DNA of 64,000 nt from Enterobacter oligotrophicus (GCF_009176645.1 NZ_AP019007.1:3658001-3722000), one strand, 5' to 3'; counted from the stretch's first letter, positions 27,761 to 36,655 are shown. The notes: generated by a model from the sequence alone, not told the origin. Made by a program: numbers and translations.

Positions 27761-28018
27761 TTATGCGGTTTTACGTTCTTTCCAGCTGTCAGCATGCTGA
27801 ATATTACCATCGACATAATTCCAGGTGATTTTTTCGAAAGTATGTGCCTTGTGCTGGCGCGTTCCGGTAGCAGCGCCGGTCATGTCATCGGTGGGGATAA
27901 ATACATCGTGCTGCATCCCCACCAGTTCAATGCTTCCCTCTCGTCCAGTAATATCAACTCCTCCTTTCAGTAGCTTTTCGTCTTCCTCGTAAAGCCATAG
28001 ATAAACGGGTATTGCCAT
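27761..28018 (-). CDS. Internally deleted Hcp (T6SS tube protein)
   Basis: An 85-residue protein beginning MAIPVYLWL and ending with NYVDGNIQHADSWKER, which are the N- and C-terminal signatures of Hcp. Full-length Hcp is about 160 residues. The middle, from about residue 63 of normal Hcp to about 140, is missing and the two parts meet in frame at HTFEKITW. A complete hexameric ring is unlikely; the product may be inert or a partial effector adaptor. A clear ribosome site (AAGGAGT) precedes the ATG. It heads the hcp-effector-immunity unit. Confidence 0.82.
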   Translation of the reverse strand: MAIPVYLWLYEEDEKLLKGGVDITGREGSIELVGMQHDVFIPTDDMTGAATGTRQHKAHTFEKITWNYVDGNIQHADSWKERKTA

Positions 28019-28140
28019 CCTGGTAACTCCTTGTTACTCCCTGAAATTTAATTAACCATACCGCGCAATAAGTTTTGTAAGTGTAATATTTTATTGGCAT
28101 GGATTAACCATGATTCGCGTCATTGATAAACAGGCATGAT

Positions 28141-29010
28141 TCATTCATAAACCGAAAAGTCTCTGCGAAATACATCCCCTGTTTTCCCGGTCACCTTTCT
28201 GACCAGTTCGGCAATCTCAACGGGTCGGCAGAAGTAGTACCCTTGCAAAAAATCACACTTTTTTAAGCGCAGGTAGTCAGCCTGAGCCTGTGTTTCGACA
28301 CCTTCTGCAATGATCCTGAGATGCATTTTTTTCGCCAGTTCGATAAGGCTATCCACCAGGCGGGTATCGCCACTACCGTCGATCTGGCGGATAAACAGTT
28401 TGTCTATTTTAATGAACTCTGGCTCCAGCGCGTGAATGTATGACAGGTTCGAATATCCCGTGCCGAAGTCATCGAGCGCAATCGCGATGCCGGAATTTCG
28501 TAACGTCGCAAACCACTCGCTCAGTTGAGGAGTGAAATGCAGCGGGTGCCTTTCGGTGATTTCTATAACGAGCCGCACGTGGCTTGCGGAGAGCCTGTGT
28601 AAAAGCTCAACGGAATCGGTTTTAAAACGAAGATCGAGGCAGTTATGGGGGCTAAGGTTAAGACAAATGTAGAGCCCGTCCGGCAAGAGATGACACCGGT
28701 GCTGTAGATCGGCAATGACCTGCTGAATAAGATGATGGGTTAGCGGAGCGATAAGATTATGTTCCTCCGCAAGAGGGATGAAAATATCAGGGGAGACGCA
28801 GCCATAGCGTGGATGTTTCCACCTGGCGAGCACTTCAATTCCGGCCATTTTGCCCGACTGACTGTCGAAAAAAGGCTGATAGACCGGCACGATCTGAAGC
28901 TGATGAATGGCCGCGCTCAATGTTTTTACCGGCGAGTGGCGAAAAAAACGGGCCAGCAGTGCGCGAAAGCGTGAGAGCCGCGCAGGGTTAGGTTTGTTAA
29001 CGCTGTTCAT
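28141..29010 (-). CDS. EAL-domain c-di-GMP phosphodiesterase
   Basis: A 289-residue cytoplasmic protein consisting of a short N-terminal tail and one EAL domain (about 30-275). All catalytic positions are present: EVLARW (59-64), Asn118, Glu150/Glu153, DDFGTGYSNLS (Asp180-Asp181), Lys201, Glu236 (AEGVE) and Gln256 (LQGYYF). It should hydrolyse c-di-GMP to pGpG. There is no sensory domain. Directly upstream on the same strand is a chemoreceptor fragment whose 3' end overlaps this gene's start, so the present promoter arrangement may be secondary. Confidence 0.88.
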   Translation of the reverse strand: MNSVNKPNPARLSRFRALLARFFRHSPVKTLSAAIHQLQIVPVYQPFFDSQSGKMAGIEVLARWKHPRYGCVSPDIFIPLAEEHNLIAPLTHHLIQQVIADLQHRCHLLPDGLYICLNLSPHNCLDLRFKTDSVELLHRLSASHVRLVIEITERHPLHFTPQLSEWFATLRNSGIAIALDDFGTGYSNLSYIHALEPEFIKIDKLFIRQIDGSGDTRLVDSLIELAKKMHLRIIAEGVETQAQADYLRLKKCDFLQGYYFCRPVEIAELVRKVTGKTGDVFRRDFSVYE

Positions 29011-29225
29011 TGTGAGCCTTTACCGTGCGGGCAACCGCAGAGCAGTGATCAGAATTTAACCCAGTCGCCGCGCTCTTTACCAGGTTAAAGCCGGTGTCGA
29101 CATGCGAGACAGATCCGTTAATCCGGTTTTCGATCGCTTTCGCGGACCGGGCACTCCGCTGTGCAAGAGTACGTACGAACGCCTGCATGGGCGGCTTCAA
29201 CGGCGGCATTCTGCGAAGCCGCTAA
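28997..29225 (-). pseudogene. Methyl-accepting chemotaxis protein remnant
   Basis: On the minus strand, one frame reads SQNAAVEAAHAG, the hairpin-tip motif of chemoreceptors (NAAVEAARAG), and an adjoining frame reads RSARSAKAIENRINGSVSHV then DTGFNLVKSA, matching the following signalling helix (RSAQAAKEI, SV.RV.TG..LV..A). The GEQGRGFAVVA segment that normally lies between is deleted and the frame shifts near 29180. No sensor or HAMP part remains. The 70-codon frame over the second piece therefore should not be taken as a new gene. Confidence 0.72.
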
Positions 29226-29306
29226 TTAACGAGAAAAAAATGTTTACAGACTGGAAAGGAAAAAAGCCCTTCGCGTCACTGCTCAGGGCAAATACCTGGG
29301 CTGACA

Positions 29307-29744
29307 TCAATCACTCAGGTTAATTTCTGCGCCGTTATTATTGCAAAGAGTGTGGAGCTCACTCATTTTGTAGTAAATAGGGGTGACATTCTGGTAATTT
29401 ATTATGTAACCACGGCCTCTGACGTTTTTAATAAAATCCGCCGGTAATCCCAGCAACCTGATTTTATTGTTCAGATTATTCAGAACTTGCCATAATCGCT
29501 GTGTCGATGGGCTGAGGTTATTCTCCTCCCAGATTTTTTCAAATAACTCTTCCTTAGAGACAGGATTTTCCCTGCCATGCTTCAGAAGATAAAGGAATAG
29601 CTTCAGCATCGTTTCATTAAAATAGATCGAAACAAATGTGATGTTTTTATCGCTGCGACAACCTGTAAGGCGATAAATCCTGCGGTTAAGGATGTCGAAG
29701 TGAATACCATCACCGATCATAAATCCATATAGACGATAATCCAT
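29307..29744 (-). CDS. Winged-helix (CadC/OmpR-type) DNA-binding protein
   Basis: A 145-residue protein whose residues 10-110 form a Trans_reg_C winged helix: FDILNRRIYRLTG at the start, LKLFLYLLKHGRENPVSKEE in the helices and FIKNVRGRGYIINY at the wing. There is no receiver domain and no obvious transmembrane segment, unlike CadC or ToxR. Related short proteins occur beside fimbrial or virulence genes in enterobacteria. It stands alone between gene-poor stretches. Target unknown. Confidence 0.72.
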   Translation of the reverse strand: MDYRLYGFMIGDGIHFDILNRRIYRLTGCRSDKNITFVSIYFNETMLKLFLYLLKHGRENPVSKEELFEKIWEENNLSPSTQRLWQVLNNLNNKIRLLGLPADFIKNVRGRGYIINYQNVTPIYYKMSELHTLCNNNGAEINLSD

Positions 29745-30220
29745 ATCATTCCTGCTTGCGTATGATTAAATTAGTCTTATACCTCTGCATTTATGCCTTT
29801 CTATAACCCCTATTTTTTATATGGGAGATTATAAGGCCGCAAAGAGGGGTTTCCAATACACACCCCTATGCGCTATAGCGAAGGGGGAGCGTGATAATCA
29901 TTTGTGGTGTTCTTTTTTTCATAAATGGTATTCTTGGAGTTAATGACTTAATTTATCTGTTTTGTAGTATTTTATGCTAAAAACATGTCTCTATCAAAAT
30001 GCTCAAAATTTAATTTCAAATTTTTGCTAAAAATTGGCATTAAATGTTGGGCTGGTGTGGCACTCCTCGCATCATTGTTGTCCGATATATCGCATTACAA
30101 TAAATGTGAGCGACCAAAGAGAGGAGTGAATTAAAATGATTTATCCTGAATCAGCTTTTTTTACCTCTGAAGGGCACGGATGAACAGGCTTTGTCCCTAT
30201 ATGTAGCCCCCGGTTGTGCT
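29745..30220. other. AT-rich divergent intergenic region
   Basis: About 475 bp between two divergently transcribed winged-helix regulator genes. It is AT-rich and contains no frame I can support. It presumably holds promoters of both regulators and is a likely silencing target for H-NS-type proteins. Confidence 0.4.
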
Positions 30221-30997
30221 ATGACGAATACTTATCTGATCAATGAAACCCTCCTTTTTGAACCTGAGATGCGCCGCCTGGGGCCGCTGAAGGGTTATCC
30301 TGAACGGTCGATCGCTCTGCATGGCCCCGTCAGTGAATGCCTTCTGCAACTTCTTGAAAACAATGACAGGATACTGAGCCAGCGTTTTTTATTTGCCGCC
30401 ATATGGGAGAAACACGGGACTGTTGTCACCACGAATGCGCTGTATCAGACCATTGCCTCTGTACGTAAGGCATTGAAAACCGCCGGATTAGCGGAAGATG
30501 TGATTAAGACTTTTCCAAAGGAGGGCTTTAAATCAACCGCGGTGCTGCGTGTCGGAAAACGGGACGATTTTCTCACGTCAGACAATTCACCCTCTGCTAT
30601 CGAAAATACAGGAATATCAGCTAAAACGGTGGTTTCTCATTCAATAAAACACAAAACCACGCTCGCGTATTGGCTGGCAGGCGGAATGTTTATTCTATCC
30701 TGTTCAATCTTCTGGTATGAATTTAATCACAGAGTACCTGTTTTTGATCATTACCAGAAAGTGGGGAAGATTGGCGGGTGTGAGGTGTTTTCCTCATGGC
30801 ACAATATTGATAAAAGCCGCAGTACGTTTGAAACACTGACGAGCCGATATCCTGTTCAATGTACTGCCGGGATGTTTGCTTATTTAAGTCTTAATATTGC
30901 TCAGCATGGTATGTCGGTGATTGTCTGCGATCGCAATCCAAAAGCAAGTGCAGCGAATTGCCGGTCAATTTTTTACAGGCAACACTATAATGAATAA
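30221..30997 (+). CDS. ToxR/CadC-like membrane-anchored regulator (MarT-like)
   Basis: A cytoplasmic winged helix (about 1-105; SQRFLFAAIWEKHGTVVTTN, VIKTFPKEGFKS), a linker, one transmembrane helix (TLAYWLAGGMFILSCSIFWY) and a periplasmic domain of about 90 residues with three or four cysteines. This is the ToxR/CadC layout. Coupled to a FidL-like gene it resembles the marT-fidL pair of Salmonella. The start is uncertain: the frame opens with TTG at 30191, ten codons before this ATG, and neither has a strong ribosome site. Target and signal unknown. Confidence 0.75.
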   Translation: MTNTYLINETLLFEPEMRRLGPLKGYPERSIALHGPVSECLLQLLENNDRILSQRFLFAAIWEKHGTVVTTNALYQTIASVRKALKTAGLAEDVIKTFPKEGFKSTAVLRVGKRDDFLTSDNSPSAIENTGISAKTVVSHSIKHKTTLAYWLAGGMFILSCSIFWYEFNHRVPVFDHYQKVGKIGGCEVFSSWHNIDKSRSTFETLTSRYPVQCTAGMFAYLSLNIAQHGMSVIVCDRNPKASAANCRSIFYRQHYNE

Positions 30998-31451
30998 ACC
31001 ATTAATACACGGGGCTTTGATCGCGTTTGGTATTATTGCACCTTTACTGGGTGCCTGGTCCGTTCACGAACGGCGGGATAATTTTAGCTGTCAGATTCAG
31101 GCTGTTATTGTGGATGAAAATAGCGCTATTGATGTGAGTATGAATTATACGTTGAGGAATGGCAGAGGAATTTATGAGTCATCAGGGGAATACCGGGAAA
31201 AAGGGAAACCTCCGGAGGCGATCAGCAACAAAATTACCTTCAACTACTGGAATGAATCAGACAAGGTGATCATGGTTTCGAATGAGACAAATGCATTGCC
31301 GAAAAAGCCGCAGGCTTTCAGAGACCATACGCCAGATTTCTTTCATCGGCGCGATCGCGGTATCAGCCTGAAAATACTTCCCGCCAATGACAACAGCTAT
31401 CTCTTCCTCTATGACGGCTTGCCCGTTTTCTTCTGCTCTAAAAGTGAGTAA
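30990..31451 (+). CDS. FidL-like membrane protein
   Basis: A 153-residue protein with an N-terminal transmembrane segment (PLIHGALIAFGIIAPLLGAW) and a periplasmic domain, beginning eight bases before the stop of the ToxR-like gene. Length, topology and coupling fit FidL-like proteins, which accompany MarT-type regulators and are thought to modulate them. The mature part has two cysteines (FSCQIQA and VFFCSKSE). The frame opens earlier, inside the regulator gene, but without a hydrophobic start. Function is inferred from the neighbour. Confidence 0.7.
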   Translation: MNKPLIHGALIAFGIIAPLLGAWSVHERRDNFSCQIQAVIVDENSAIDVSMNYTLRNGRGIYESSGEYREKGKPPEAISNKITFNYWNESDKVIMVSNETNALPKKPQAFRDHTPDFFHRRDRGISLKILPANDNSYLFLYDGLPVFFCSKSE

Positions 31452-31505
31452 GTGATGCAGTTTCCAGCCCCTTTCAATGTCCCCTTGGGTTACGTCTTTT
31501 TACAC

Positions 31506-31543
31506 TTGATTATATAAAGATAATGAGTATAGTTCTCATTCTC
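31506..31543 (+). promoter_or_regulatory. Putative promoter with Fur-box-like site
   Basis: TTGATT (31506-31511) and TATAGT (31528-31533) with 16-bp spacing form a candidate promoter. Overlapping it, GATAATGAG and CTCATTCTC (31519-31543) are nine-bp inverted arms with one mismatch, resembling a Fur box. It precedes the YncE-like and siderophore receptor genes, so iron repression is likely. Confidence 0.55.
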
Positions 31544-31725
31544 TTTAGTGTTTGCGGGCGTTGACGGACTCATCCCGCATCAATAGTGAGCAGATCTCAC
31601 ACGGAACACTGAGTACAACGGTGGAATCTGCTCTGGCCTTACAGCCTGCCAACACAATCATAATCGCAGCCCTATGCGACGCAGATCCCCGCCTGACTCT
31701 CTTTAAACGGTAAAGGATGTTCCTG

Positions 31726-32805
31726 ATGACCAAAAAATTGTCCGCGCTGGCACTGCTCGTTGCTGCTTCGCTTTCCGGCTGTGCTGCACAGCACACGACA
31801 GCACCTGCGCCAGAAGCTCAGAAAACCGTGACGGCTCCGGCTGAGACGGGTGTGATCAAACGCGATCTTGCCGATGGCCTGTACGAAATGGTGCTCAACC
31901 AGAAAGGCGATGCGCTGTTTGTTGCCAGCGCGGAAGGCTTCAAGGACGTGCAGGGTGGAGTGGTCTACAAACTTGATCCCGCCACGCTGAAAACCACGGG
32001 CCGCAGCCATACCGACCTGAAAAACTTCGCAATGACGATCTCCCCTGACGGGCAGACCGTTTATGTGACTAACTCGCTGGACGGCGGTATCAGCGCCATT
32101 AACACCGCAGACGGTAAAGTCAAAAAGCGCCTGATGTTTACCGAGCGTAACGAAGAAGGGTTCCCGTTTGGCGCGCGTGAAATTCTGCTGCATGAAGGCA
32201 CGCTGTATGTCGGCGGCGTGGGCGATCCAGGCGTGATTTGGGTTGTTGATGCCGAAACCCTGAAACTGAAAAAAACCATCAAAAATGCGGGTCAGTGGGT
32301 CACCGGGCTGCTGTGGTCTGAACAGACGGATCGTCTGTATGCGGCCAACGGCGGCGGCGAGATCCTCGTTATCAACCCGCACACTAATAAAATTGAAAAA
32401 CGCTGGAAACCGCTGGGCGACAAGCCTGCGCTGCTCCTGAACCTGGCGGAAGATAAGGCCACAGGACGTCTGTTCGTCACCGATAACTCCAAAGCCAAAA
32501 CCACGCTGGTGTTGAATATTCACACGGGCGAAGTGATCAAACAACTTGATGTAGGCGATTCGCTGGCGGTGAAATTTAATGCCAAACGCAATGAGCTGTA
32601 CATCACCCAGCGCGAGAGCGGCAAGCTGTTGAGCCTGGACGCCACCACCTATGCCGTGAAGCATACCTGGGATCTGCCACCGAATCCGAACAGCCTGCTG
32701 CTGTCGGCCGATGGTCAGACGCTCTACGTCACCGTTAAGCAGGCGTTCAATAAAGACAACTCCACTAACGGCCCGGACAGCGTCGTTCGCATCTCTCTTA
32801 AATAA
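31726..32805 (+). CDS. YncE-like beta-propeller lipoprotein
   Basis: A 359-residue protein with a lipoprotein signal (LSGC, Cys19) and a YncE-type seven-bladed propeller with repeated strands such as MTISPDGQTVYVTNSLDGGI and LLLSADGQTLYVTV. YncE of E. coli is iron-repressed and periplasmic with unknown function. The next gene is a TonB-dependent receptor 52 bp away, so a role in siderophore handling is plausible. The start was set at the second ATG because AAAGGA (31712-31717) is correctly spaced from it and the lipoprotein signal then has normal length. Confidence 0.85.
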   Translation: MTKKLSALALLVAASLSGCAAQHTTAPAPEAQKTVTAPAETGVIKRDLADGLYEMVLNQKGDALFVASAEGFKDVQGGVVYKLDPATLKTTGRSHTDLKNFAMTISPDGQTVYVTNSLDGGISAINTADGKVKKRLMFTERNEEGFPFGAREILLHEGTLYVGGVGDPGVIWVVDAETLKLKKTIKNAGQWVTGLLWSEQTDRLYAANGGGEILVINPHTNKIEKRWKPLGDKPALLLNLAEDKATGRLFVTDNSKAKTTLVLNIHTGEVIKQLDVGDSLAVKFNAKRNELYITQRESGKLLSLDATTYAVKHTWDLPPNPNSLLLSADGQTLYVTVKQAFNKDNSTNGPDSVVRISLK

Positions 32806-32812
32806 ATTCTAA

Positions 32813-32834
32813 GGCCCGGTTACGGGCCATTTTG
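32813..32834 (+). terminator. Hairpin between lipoprotein and receptor genes
   Basis: GGCCCG and CGGGCC pair around a GTTA loop, followed by ATTTTG. It may be an attenuating terminator that lets part of the transcription continue into the receptor gene. Confidence 0.5.
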
Positions 32835-32857
32835 CGTGTACTTTTAATGAGTTACTT

Positions 32858-35035
32858 ATGAACAACACCACAATGCACAAAACGCTGCTGGCGCTTGCCA
32901 TTGCTGCGGCTACGCACTCCGCCTTTGCGGCGGAGGCTAAAAAAGAGGACACCATTGTTGTCCAGTCTGCTCCCGCCAGCGATTTCAAACCCGGCGGTGA
33001 CCAGCTGGTGCCCGCCTTTCTTGACGGGCAGGTAGCCAACGGCGGACGCATGGGAATGCTCGGCCAGCAGAATGCCATGGACGTTCCGTTCAATATCATC
33101 AGCTACACCTCGAAACTGGTGGAAGATCAGCAGGCGAAAACCATTGCTGATGTCGTTGCTAACGACGCGGGCGTACAGTACGTCCAGGGTTACGGCAACA
33201 GCGCAGAAACGTTTCGTATTCGTGGCCTGAAGTTTGACGGCGACGACATGACCTTTGGCGGTCTCTCCGGCGTGCTGCCGCGTCAGGTCGTTGATGCCCA
33301 GATGGTTGACCGCATTGAGATCTTCAAAGGGGCAAACTCCCTGATGAACGGTGCAGCAAGCTCAGGCGTGGGCGGGATGATTAACCTTGAGCCAAAACAT
33401 GCGGGCGCAACGCCGCAGGCGAAAGTGGGTGTGGACTACACTTCCGATTCGCAGTTTGGCACCACGCTGGATGCGGGCCGTCGCTTTGGCGACAGCGATC
33501 AGTTTGGCGCGCGCGTGAACCTGGTCCACCGTGAAGGGGAAACGCCAATCGCCAACGACCGCCGCCGCACCACGCTGCTCTCTACCGGCCTGGATTACAA
33601 GGGCGATAACTTCCGTACCTCGCTGGACTTGGGTTATCAGAAGAAAACGTTCCACGGCAGCCCGACCAGCGTCAACATTTCGGGAGTGGATTTCGTCCCC
33701 GATCCGCCGAAAAACGATCGCAACTTCTCGCAGAAATGGGCCTACAGCAATATCGAAAACGAATTCGGTATGTGGCGCAGCGAGTATGACATCACCGACA
33801 ACTGGACGGCTTATACTGGCCTCGGCGCGCAGCACTCGCATGAGGAAGGGATCTACAGCGCGCCGAAGCTGGTGGATAAAAGTGGCAAGGCGACGGTCAG
33901 CCGTCTCGACACCAACCGTATCAGCGATTCCGTCAGCGGGATGGCGGGGATTCGCGGTAACTTTGATACCGGCTTCGTATCGCACAAGGTCAACGTGGGG
34001 TATTCCGCGATGACCAAAAACGAAAAAATCGCGTGGAAGATGTCGTCAGAGACCCCGACCACCAACATCTACCACAATACCGGTGTCGATATGCCGGACA
34101 GCTCTAACTTCAATGGGTTAGGCGGAAAATACAGCGATCCGCTGACCAGTGGGCGCACCCGCACCCAGGGCTGGTTGTTGAGCGACACCCTGGGCGTGCT
34201 GGACGACAAATTGCTGTTCACCGCCGGGGCGCGCCATCAGAAGGTCGTCATCCGCGGGTATGACAAAATCACCGGTGCGGAAAACGACGCAGACGGTTTC
34301 GATGGCAGCCGCTGGATGCCAACCTACGGCGTGGTCTACAAACCGTGGGAAGAAATTTCCCTGTATGCCAACCACACTGAAGCGCTCCAGCCGGGTAAAA
34401 CCGCGCCCAACACTGCCACCAACTACGGTCAGAGCACCGGTATCGTCCACTCTAAACAGAACGAAGTGGGCGTGAAGGCGGACTTTGGCCGTGTGGGCGG
34501 CTCGCTGGCGCTATTCGAAATCAAAATGCCGTCGGCGATCCTCAACAGCAACGGCCACTATGGCCTGGATGCTGAGCAGCGTAACCGTGGCGTTGAGCTG
34601 AATGTCTTTGGCGAACCGATGCTGGGGATGCGTCTGAACGCCAGTGCTACCTGGCTGCAGGCGGAGCTGACCAAAACCAACAACGGTGTGAATCAGGGTA
34701 ATGATGCGATTGGTATCCCGAACTTCTACGCCGTGCTGGGTGCCGAGTACGACATCAAGCCGATTGAGGGCCTGACCGCCACCGCGCGCGTGAACCACTC
34801 CGGCACACAGTATGCCGACCTGGCCAATACCAAAAAGCTCGACAGCTATACCACGCTGGACCTGGGGATGCGTTATCGCTTTGCGGTGAACCACAACGAA
34901 AACCAGATGACCCTTCGTGCGGGCATCGACAACGTGACCGATGAAAACTACTGGGCAAGCGTAGACGATTCCGGTACTTACGTCACTCAGGGCGAACCGC
35001 GTACCTTTAAGGTCTCGGTTGGCTACGAGTTCTAA
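32858..35035 (+). CDS. TonB-dependent siderophore receptor, FcuA-like
   Basis: A 725-residue outer-membrane receptor. Signal peptide to HSAFA; TonB-box region near EDTIVVQSAP; plug domain about 60-205 (IADVVANDAGVQYVQGYGNS; RIEIFKGANSLMNG); 22-strand barrel ending in the terminal FKVSVGYEF. It resembles ferrichrome/hydroxamate-type receptors such as FcuA of Yersinia, but the ligand is not certain. It follows a YncE-like lipoprotein under a Fur-box-like site, which supports iron-siderophore uptake. Confidence 0.85.
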   Translation: MNNTTMHKTLLALAIAAATHSAFAAEAKKEDTIVVQSAPASDFKPGGDQLVPAFLDGQVANGGRMGMLGQQNAMDVPFNIISYTSKLVEDQQAKTIADVVANDAGVQYVQGYGNSAETFRIRGLKFDGDDMTFGGLSGVLPRQVVDAQMVDRIEIFKGANSLMNGAASSGVGGMINLEPKHAGATPQAKVGVDYTSDSQFGTTLDAGRRFGDSDQFGARVNLVHREGETPIANDRRRTTLLSTGLDYKGDNFRTSLDLGYQKKTFHGSPTSVNISGVDFVPDPPKNDRNFSQKWAYSNIENEFGMWRSEYDITDNWTAYTGLGAQHSHEEGIYSAPKLVDKSGKATVSRLDTNRISDSVSGMAGIRGNFDTGFVSHKVNVGYSAMTKNEKIAWKMSSETPTTNIYHNTGVDMPDSSNFNGLGGKYSDPLTSGRTRTQGWLLSDTLGVLDDKLLFTAGARHQKVVIRGYDKITGAENDADGFDGSRWMPTYGVVYKPWEEISLYANHTEALQPGKTAPNTATNYGQSTGIVHSKQNEVGVKADFGRVGGSLALFEIKMPSAILNSNGHYGLDAEQRNRGVELNVFGEPMLGMRLNASATWLQAELTKTNNGVNQGNDAIGIPNFYAVLGAEYDIKPIEGLTATARVNHSGTQYADLANTKKLDSYTTLDLGMRYRFAVNHNENQMTLRAGIDNVTDENYWASVDDSGTYVTQGEPRTFKVSVGYEF

Positions 35036-35139
35036 GCGTTCCACCCTCGTTATCCGGGGCATGGATGCCCCAATCCCTTGCTACCACCAGCATGAAGTGT
35101 TAAAACGTGCCCCTTCTAAAAAAGAGACAGGGGTAGGAC

Positions 35140-36525
35140 GTGAAAGACGCGTCATCCGCTTCAGGCAACGGTCGTGCTGAAGCCTCGTCGGATCAGAATC
35201 CGACGCTGCAACGTGGTTTGCAAAATCGACATATTCAGTTAATTGCCCTCGGCGGCGCTATCGGTACTGGGTTGTTTCTCGGCATCGGTCCCGCCATTCA
35301 GATGGCCGGTCCGGCGGTCCTGCTGGGTTATGGCATCGCCGGGATTATCGCCTTCCTGATCATGCGCCAGCTCGGCGAGATGGTTGTCGAAGAGCCGGTT
35401 TCAGGCTCGTTTGCACACTTTGCGTATAAATACTGGGGCCCGTTCGCCGGCTTCCTTTCCGGCTGGAACTACTGGGTGATGTTCGTGCTGGTGGGGATGG
35501 CGGAGCTGACTGCCGCAGGCATCTATATGCAGTATTGGCTCCCGGATGTTCCGACGTGGATCTGGGCCGCGGCCTTCTTCATCATTATTAACGCCGTTAA
35601 CCTGGTGAACGTGCGTCTGTATGGCGAAACCGAGTTCTGGTTCGCGCTCATTAAGGTACTGGCGATCATCGGGATGATTGGCTTTGGCCTGTGGCTGCTG
35701 TTCTCCGGTCACGGCGGCGAGCGCGCCACCATCGACAACCTCTGGCAGCACGGCGGTTTCCTGGCAACCGGCTGGAAGGGGCTGATCCTCTCACTGGCGG
35801 TGATTATGTTCTCCTTCGGCGGGCTGGAACTGATTGGGATCACTGCGGCTGAAGCGCGCGATCCGCATAAAAGCATCCCGAAAGCGGTCAATCAGGTGGT
35901 GTACCGTATCCTGCTGTTTTATATCGGTTCGCTGGTGGTACTGCTGGCGCTCTATCCGTGGGTGGAAGTGAAATCCGACAGCAGCCCGTTTGTGATGATT
36001 TTCCACGATCTGGACAGCAACGTGGTGGCTTCGGCGCTGAACTTCGTCATCCTGGTAGCATCGCTGTCGGTCTATAACAGTGGGGTTTACTCCAACAGCC
36101 GTATGCTGTTTGGCCTCTCCGTACAGGGCAACGCGCCGAAGTTCCTCACCCGCGTCAGCCGCCGCGGCGTGCCGGTCAATTCGCTGTTTCTCTCTGGCGC
36201 TATTACGTCGCTGGTGGTCTTGATCAACTATCTGTTGCCGAAAGAGGCCTTTGGCCTGCTGATGGCGCTGGTTGTCGCCACGCTGCTGCTGAACTGGATC
36301 ATGATCTGTCTGGCGCATCTGCGCTTTCGCGCCGCGATGCGTCGCAAGGGACGTGAGACACAGTTTAAGGCGCTGCTTTATCCGGCGGGCAACTACCTCT
36401 GTATCGCTTTCCTGGGGCTGATTCTGGTGCTGATGTGTACCATGGATGAGATGCGCCTTTCAGCGATGCTGCTGCCTGTGTGGGTGGTATTCCTGTTTAT
36501 CGCGTTTAAGCTCTCTCGAAGGTAA
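35140..36525 (+). CDS. pheP: Phenylalanine-specific permease
   Basis: PheP is a proton-coupled inner-membrane importer of phenylalanine. The 461-residue sequence follows E. coli PheP nearly throughout (RGLQNRHIQLIALGGAIGTG; SFGGLELIGITAAEARDP) with twelve transmembrane segments of the amino acid-polyamine-organocation family. The start is GTG with AGGA a few bases ahead; the first 20 residues are variable. In E. coli pheP is followed by ybdG; here a sugar-type cluster is inserted between them. Confidence 0.96.
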   Translation: MKDASSASGNGRAEASSDQNPTLQRGLQNRHIQLIALGGAIGTGLFLGIGPAIQMAGPAVLLGYGIAGIIAFLIMRQLGEMVVEEPVSGSFAHFAYKYWGPFAGFLSGWNYWVMFVLVGMAELTAAGIYMQYWLPDVPTWIWAAAFFIIINAVNLVNVRLYGETEFWFALIKVLAIIGMIGFGLWLLFSGHGGERATIDNLWQHGGFLATGWKGLILSLAVIMFSFGGLELIGITAAEARDPHKSIPKAVNQVVYRILLFYIGSLVVLLALYPWVEVKSDSSPFVMIFHDLDSNVVASALNFVILVASLSVYNSGVYSNSRMLFGLSVQGNAPKFLTRVSRRGVPVNSLFLSGAITSLVVLINYLLPKEAFGLLMALVVATLLLNWIMICLAHLRFRAAMRRKGRETQFKALLYPAGNYLCIAFLGLILVLMCTMDEMRLSAMLLPVWVVFLFIAFKLSRR

Positions 36526-36529
36526 AAGC

Positions 36530-36555
36530 AAAACGGCAACCTGGTTGCCGTTTTT
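36530..36555 (+). terminator. pheP terminator
   Basis: AAAACGGCAAC and GTTGCCGTTTTT make an 11-bp stem with a CTG loop and a run of five T, five bases after the pheP stop. Confidence 0.9.
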
Positions 36556-36563
36556 AGTGTTTG

Positions 36564-36655
36564 CACCCTCTCCCTGTGGGAGAGGGTCGGGGTGAGGGCA
36601 CCAGACCGCACCCACCTTCACGCCCGGTGGCGCTGCACTTACCGGGCCTACCACG
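36564..36655. repeat. Two intergenic palindromic repeats
   Basis: The first (36566-36586) is CCCTCTCCC-TGT-GGGAGAGGG followed by TCGGGGTGAGGG, a dispersed hairpin found again near 56.5 kb. The second (about 36622-36655) is a single REP-like unit CGCCCGGTGGCGCTGCACTT with CCGGGCCTAC. Confidence 0.75.

Noticed and set aside
28997..29209. Seventy-codon frame as a new small gene upstream of the EAL gene
   Set aside because: Its sequence is a frame-shifted piece of a chemoreceptor signalling domain.
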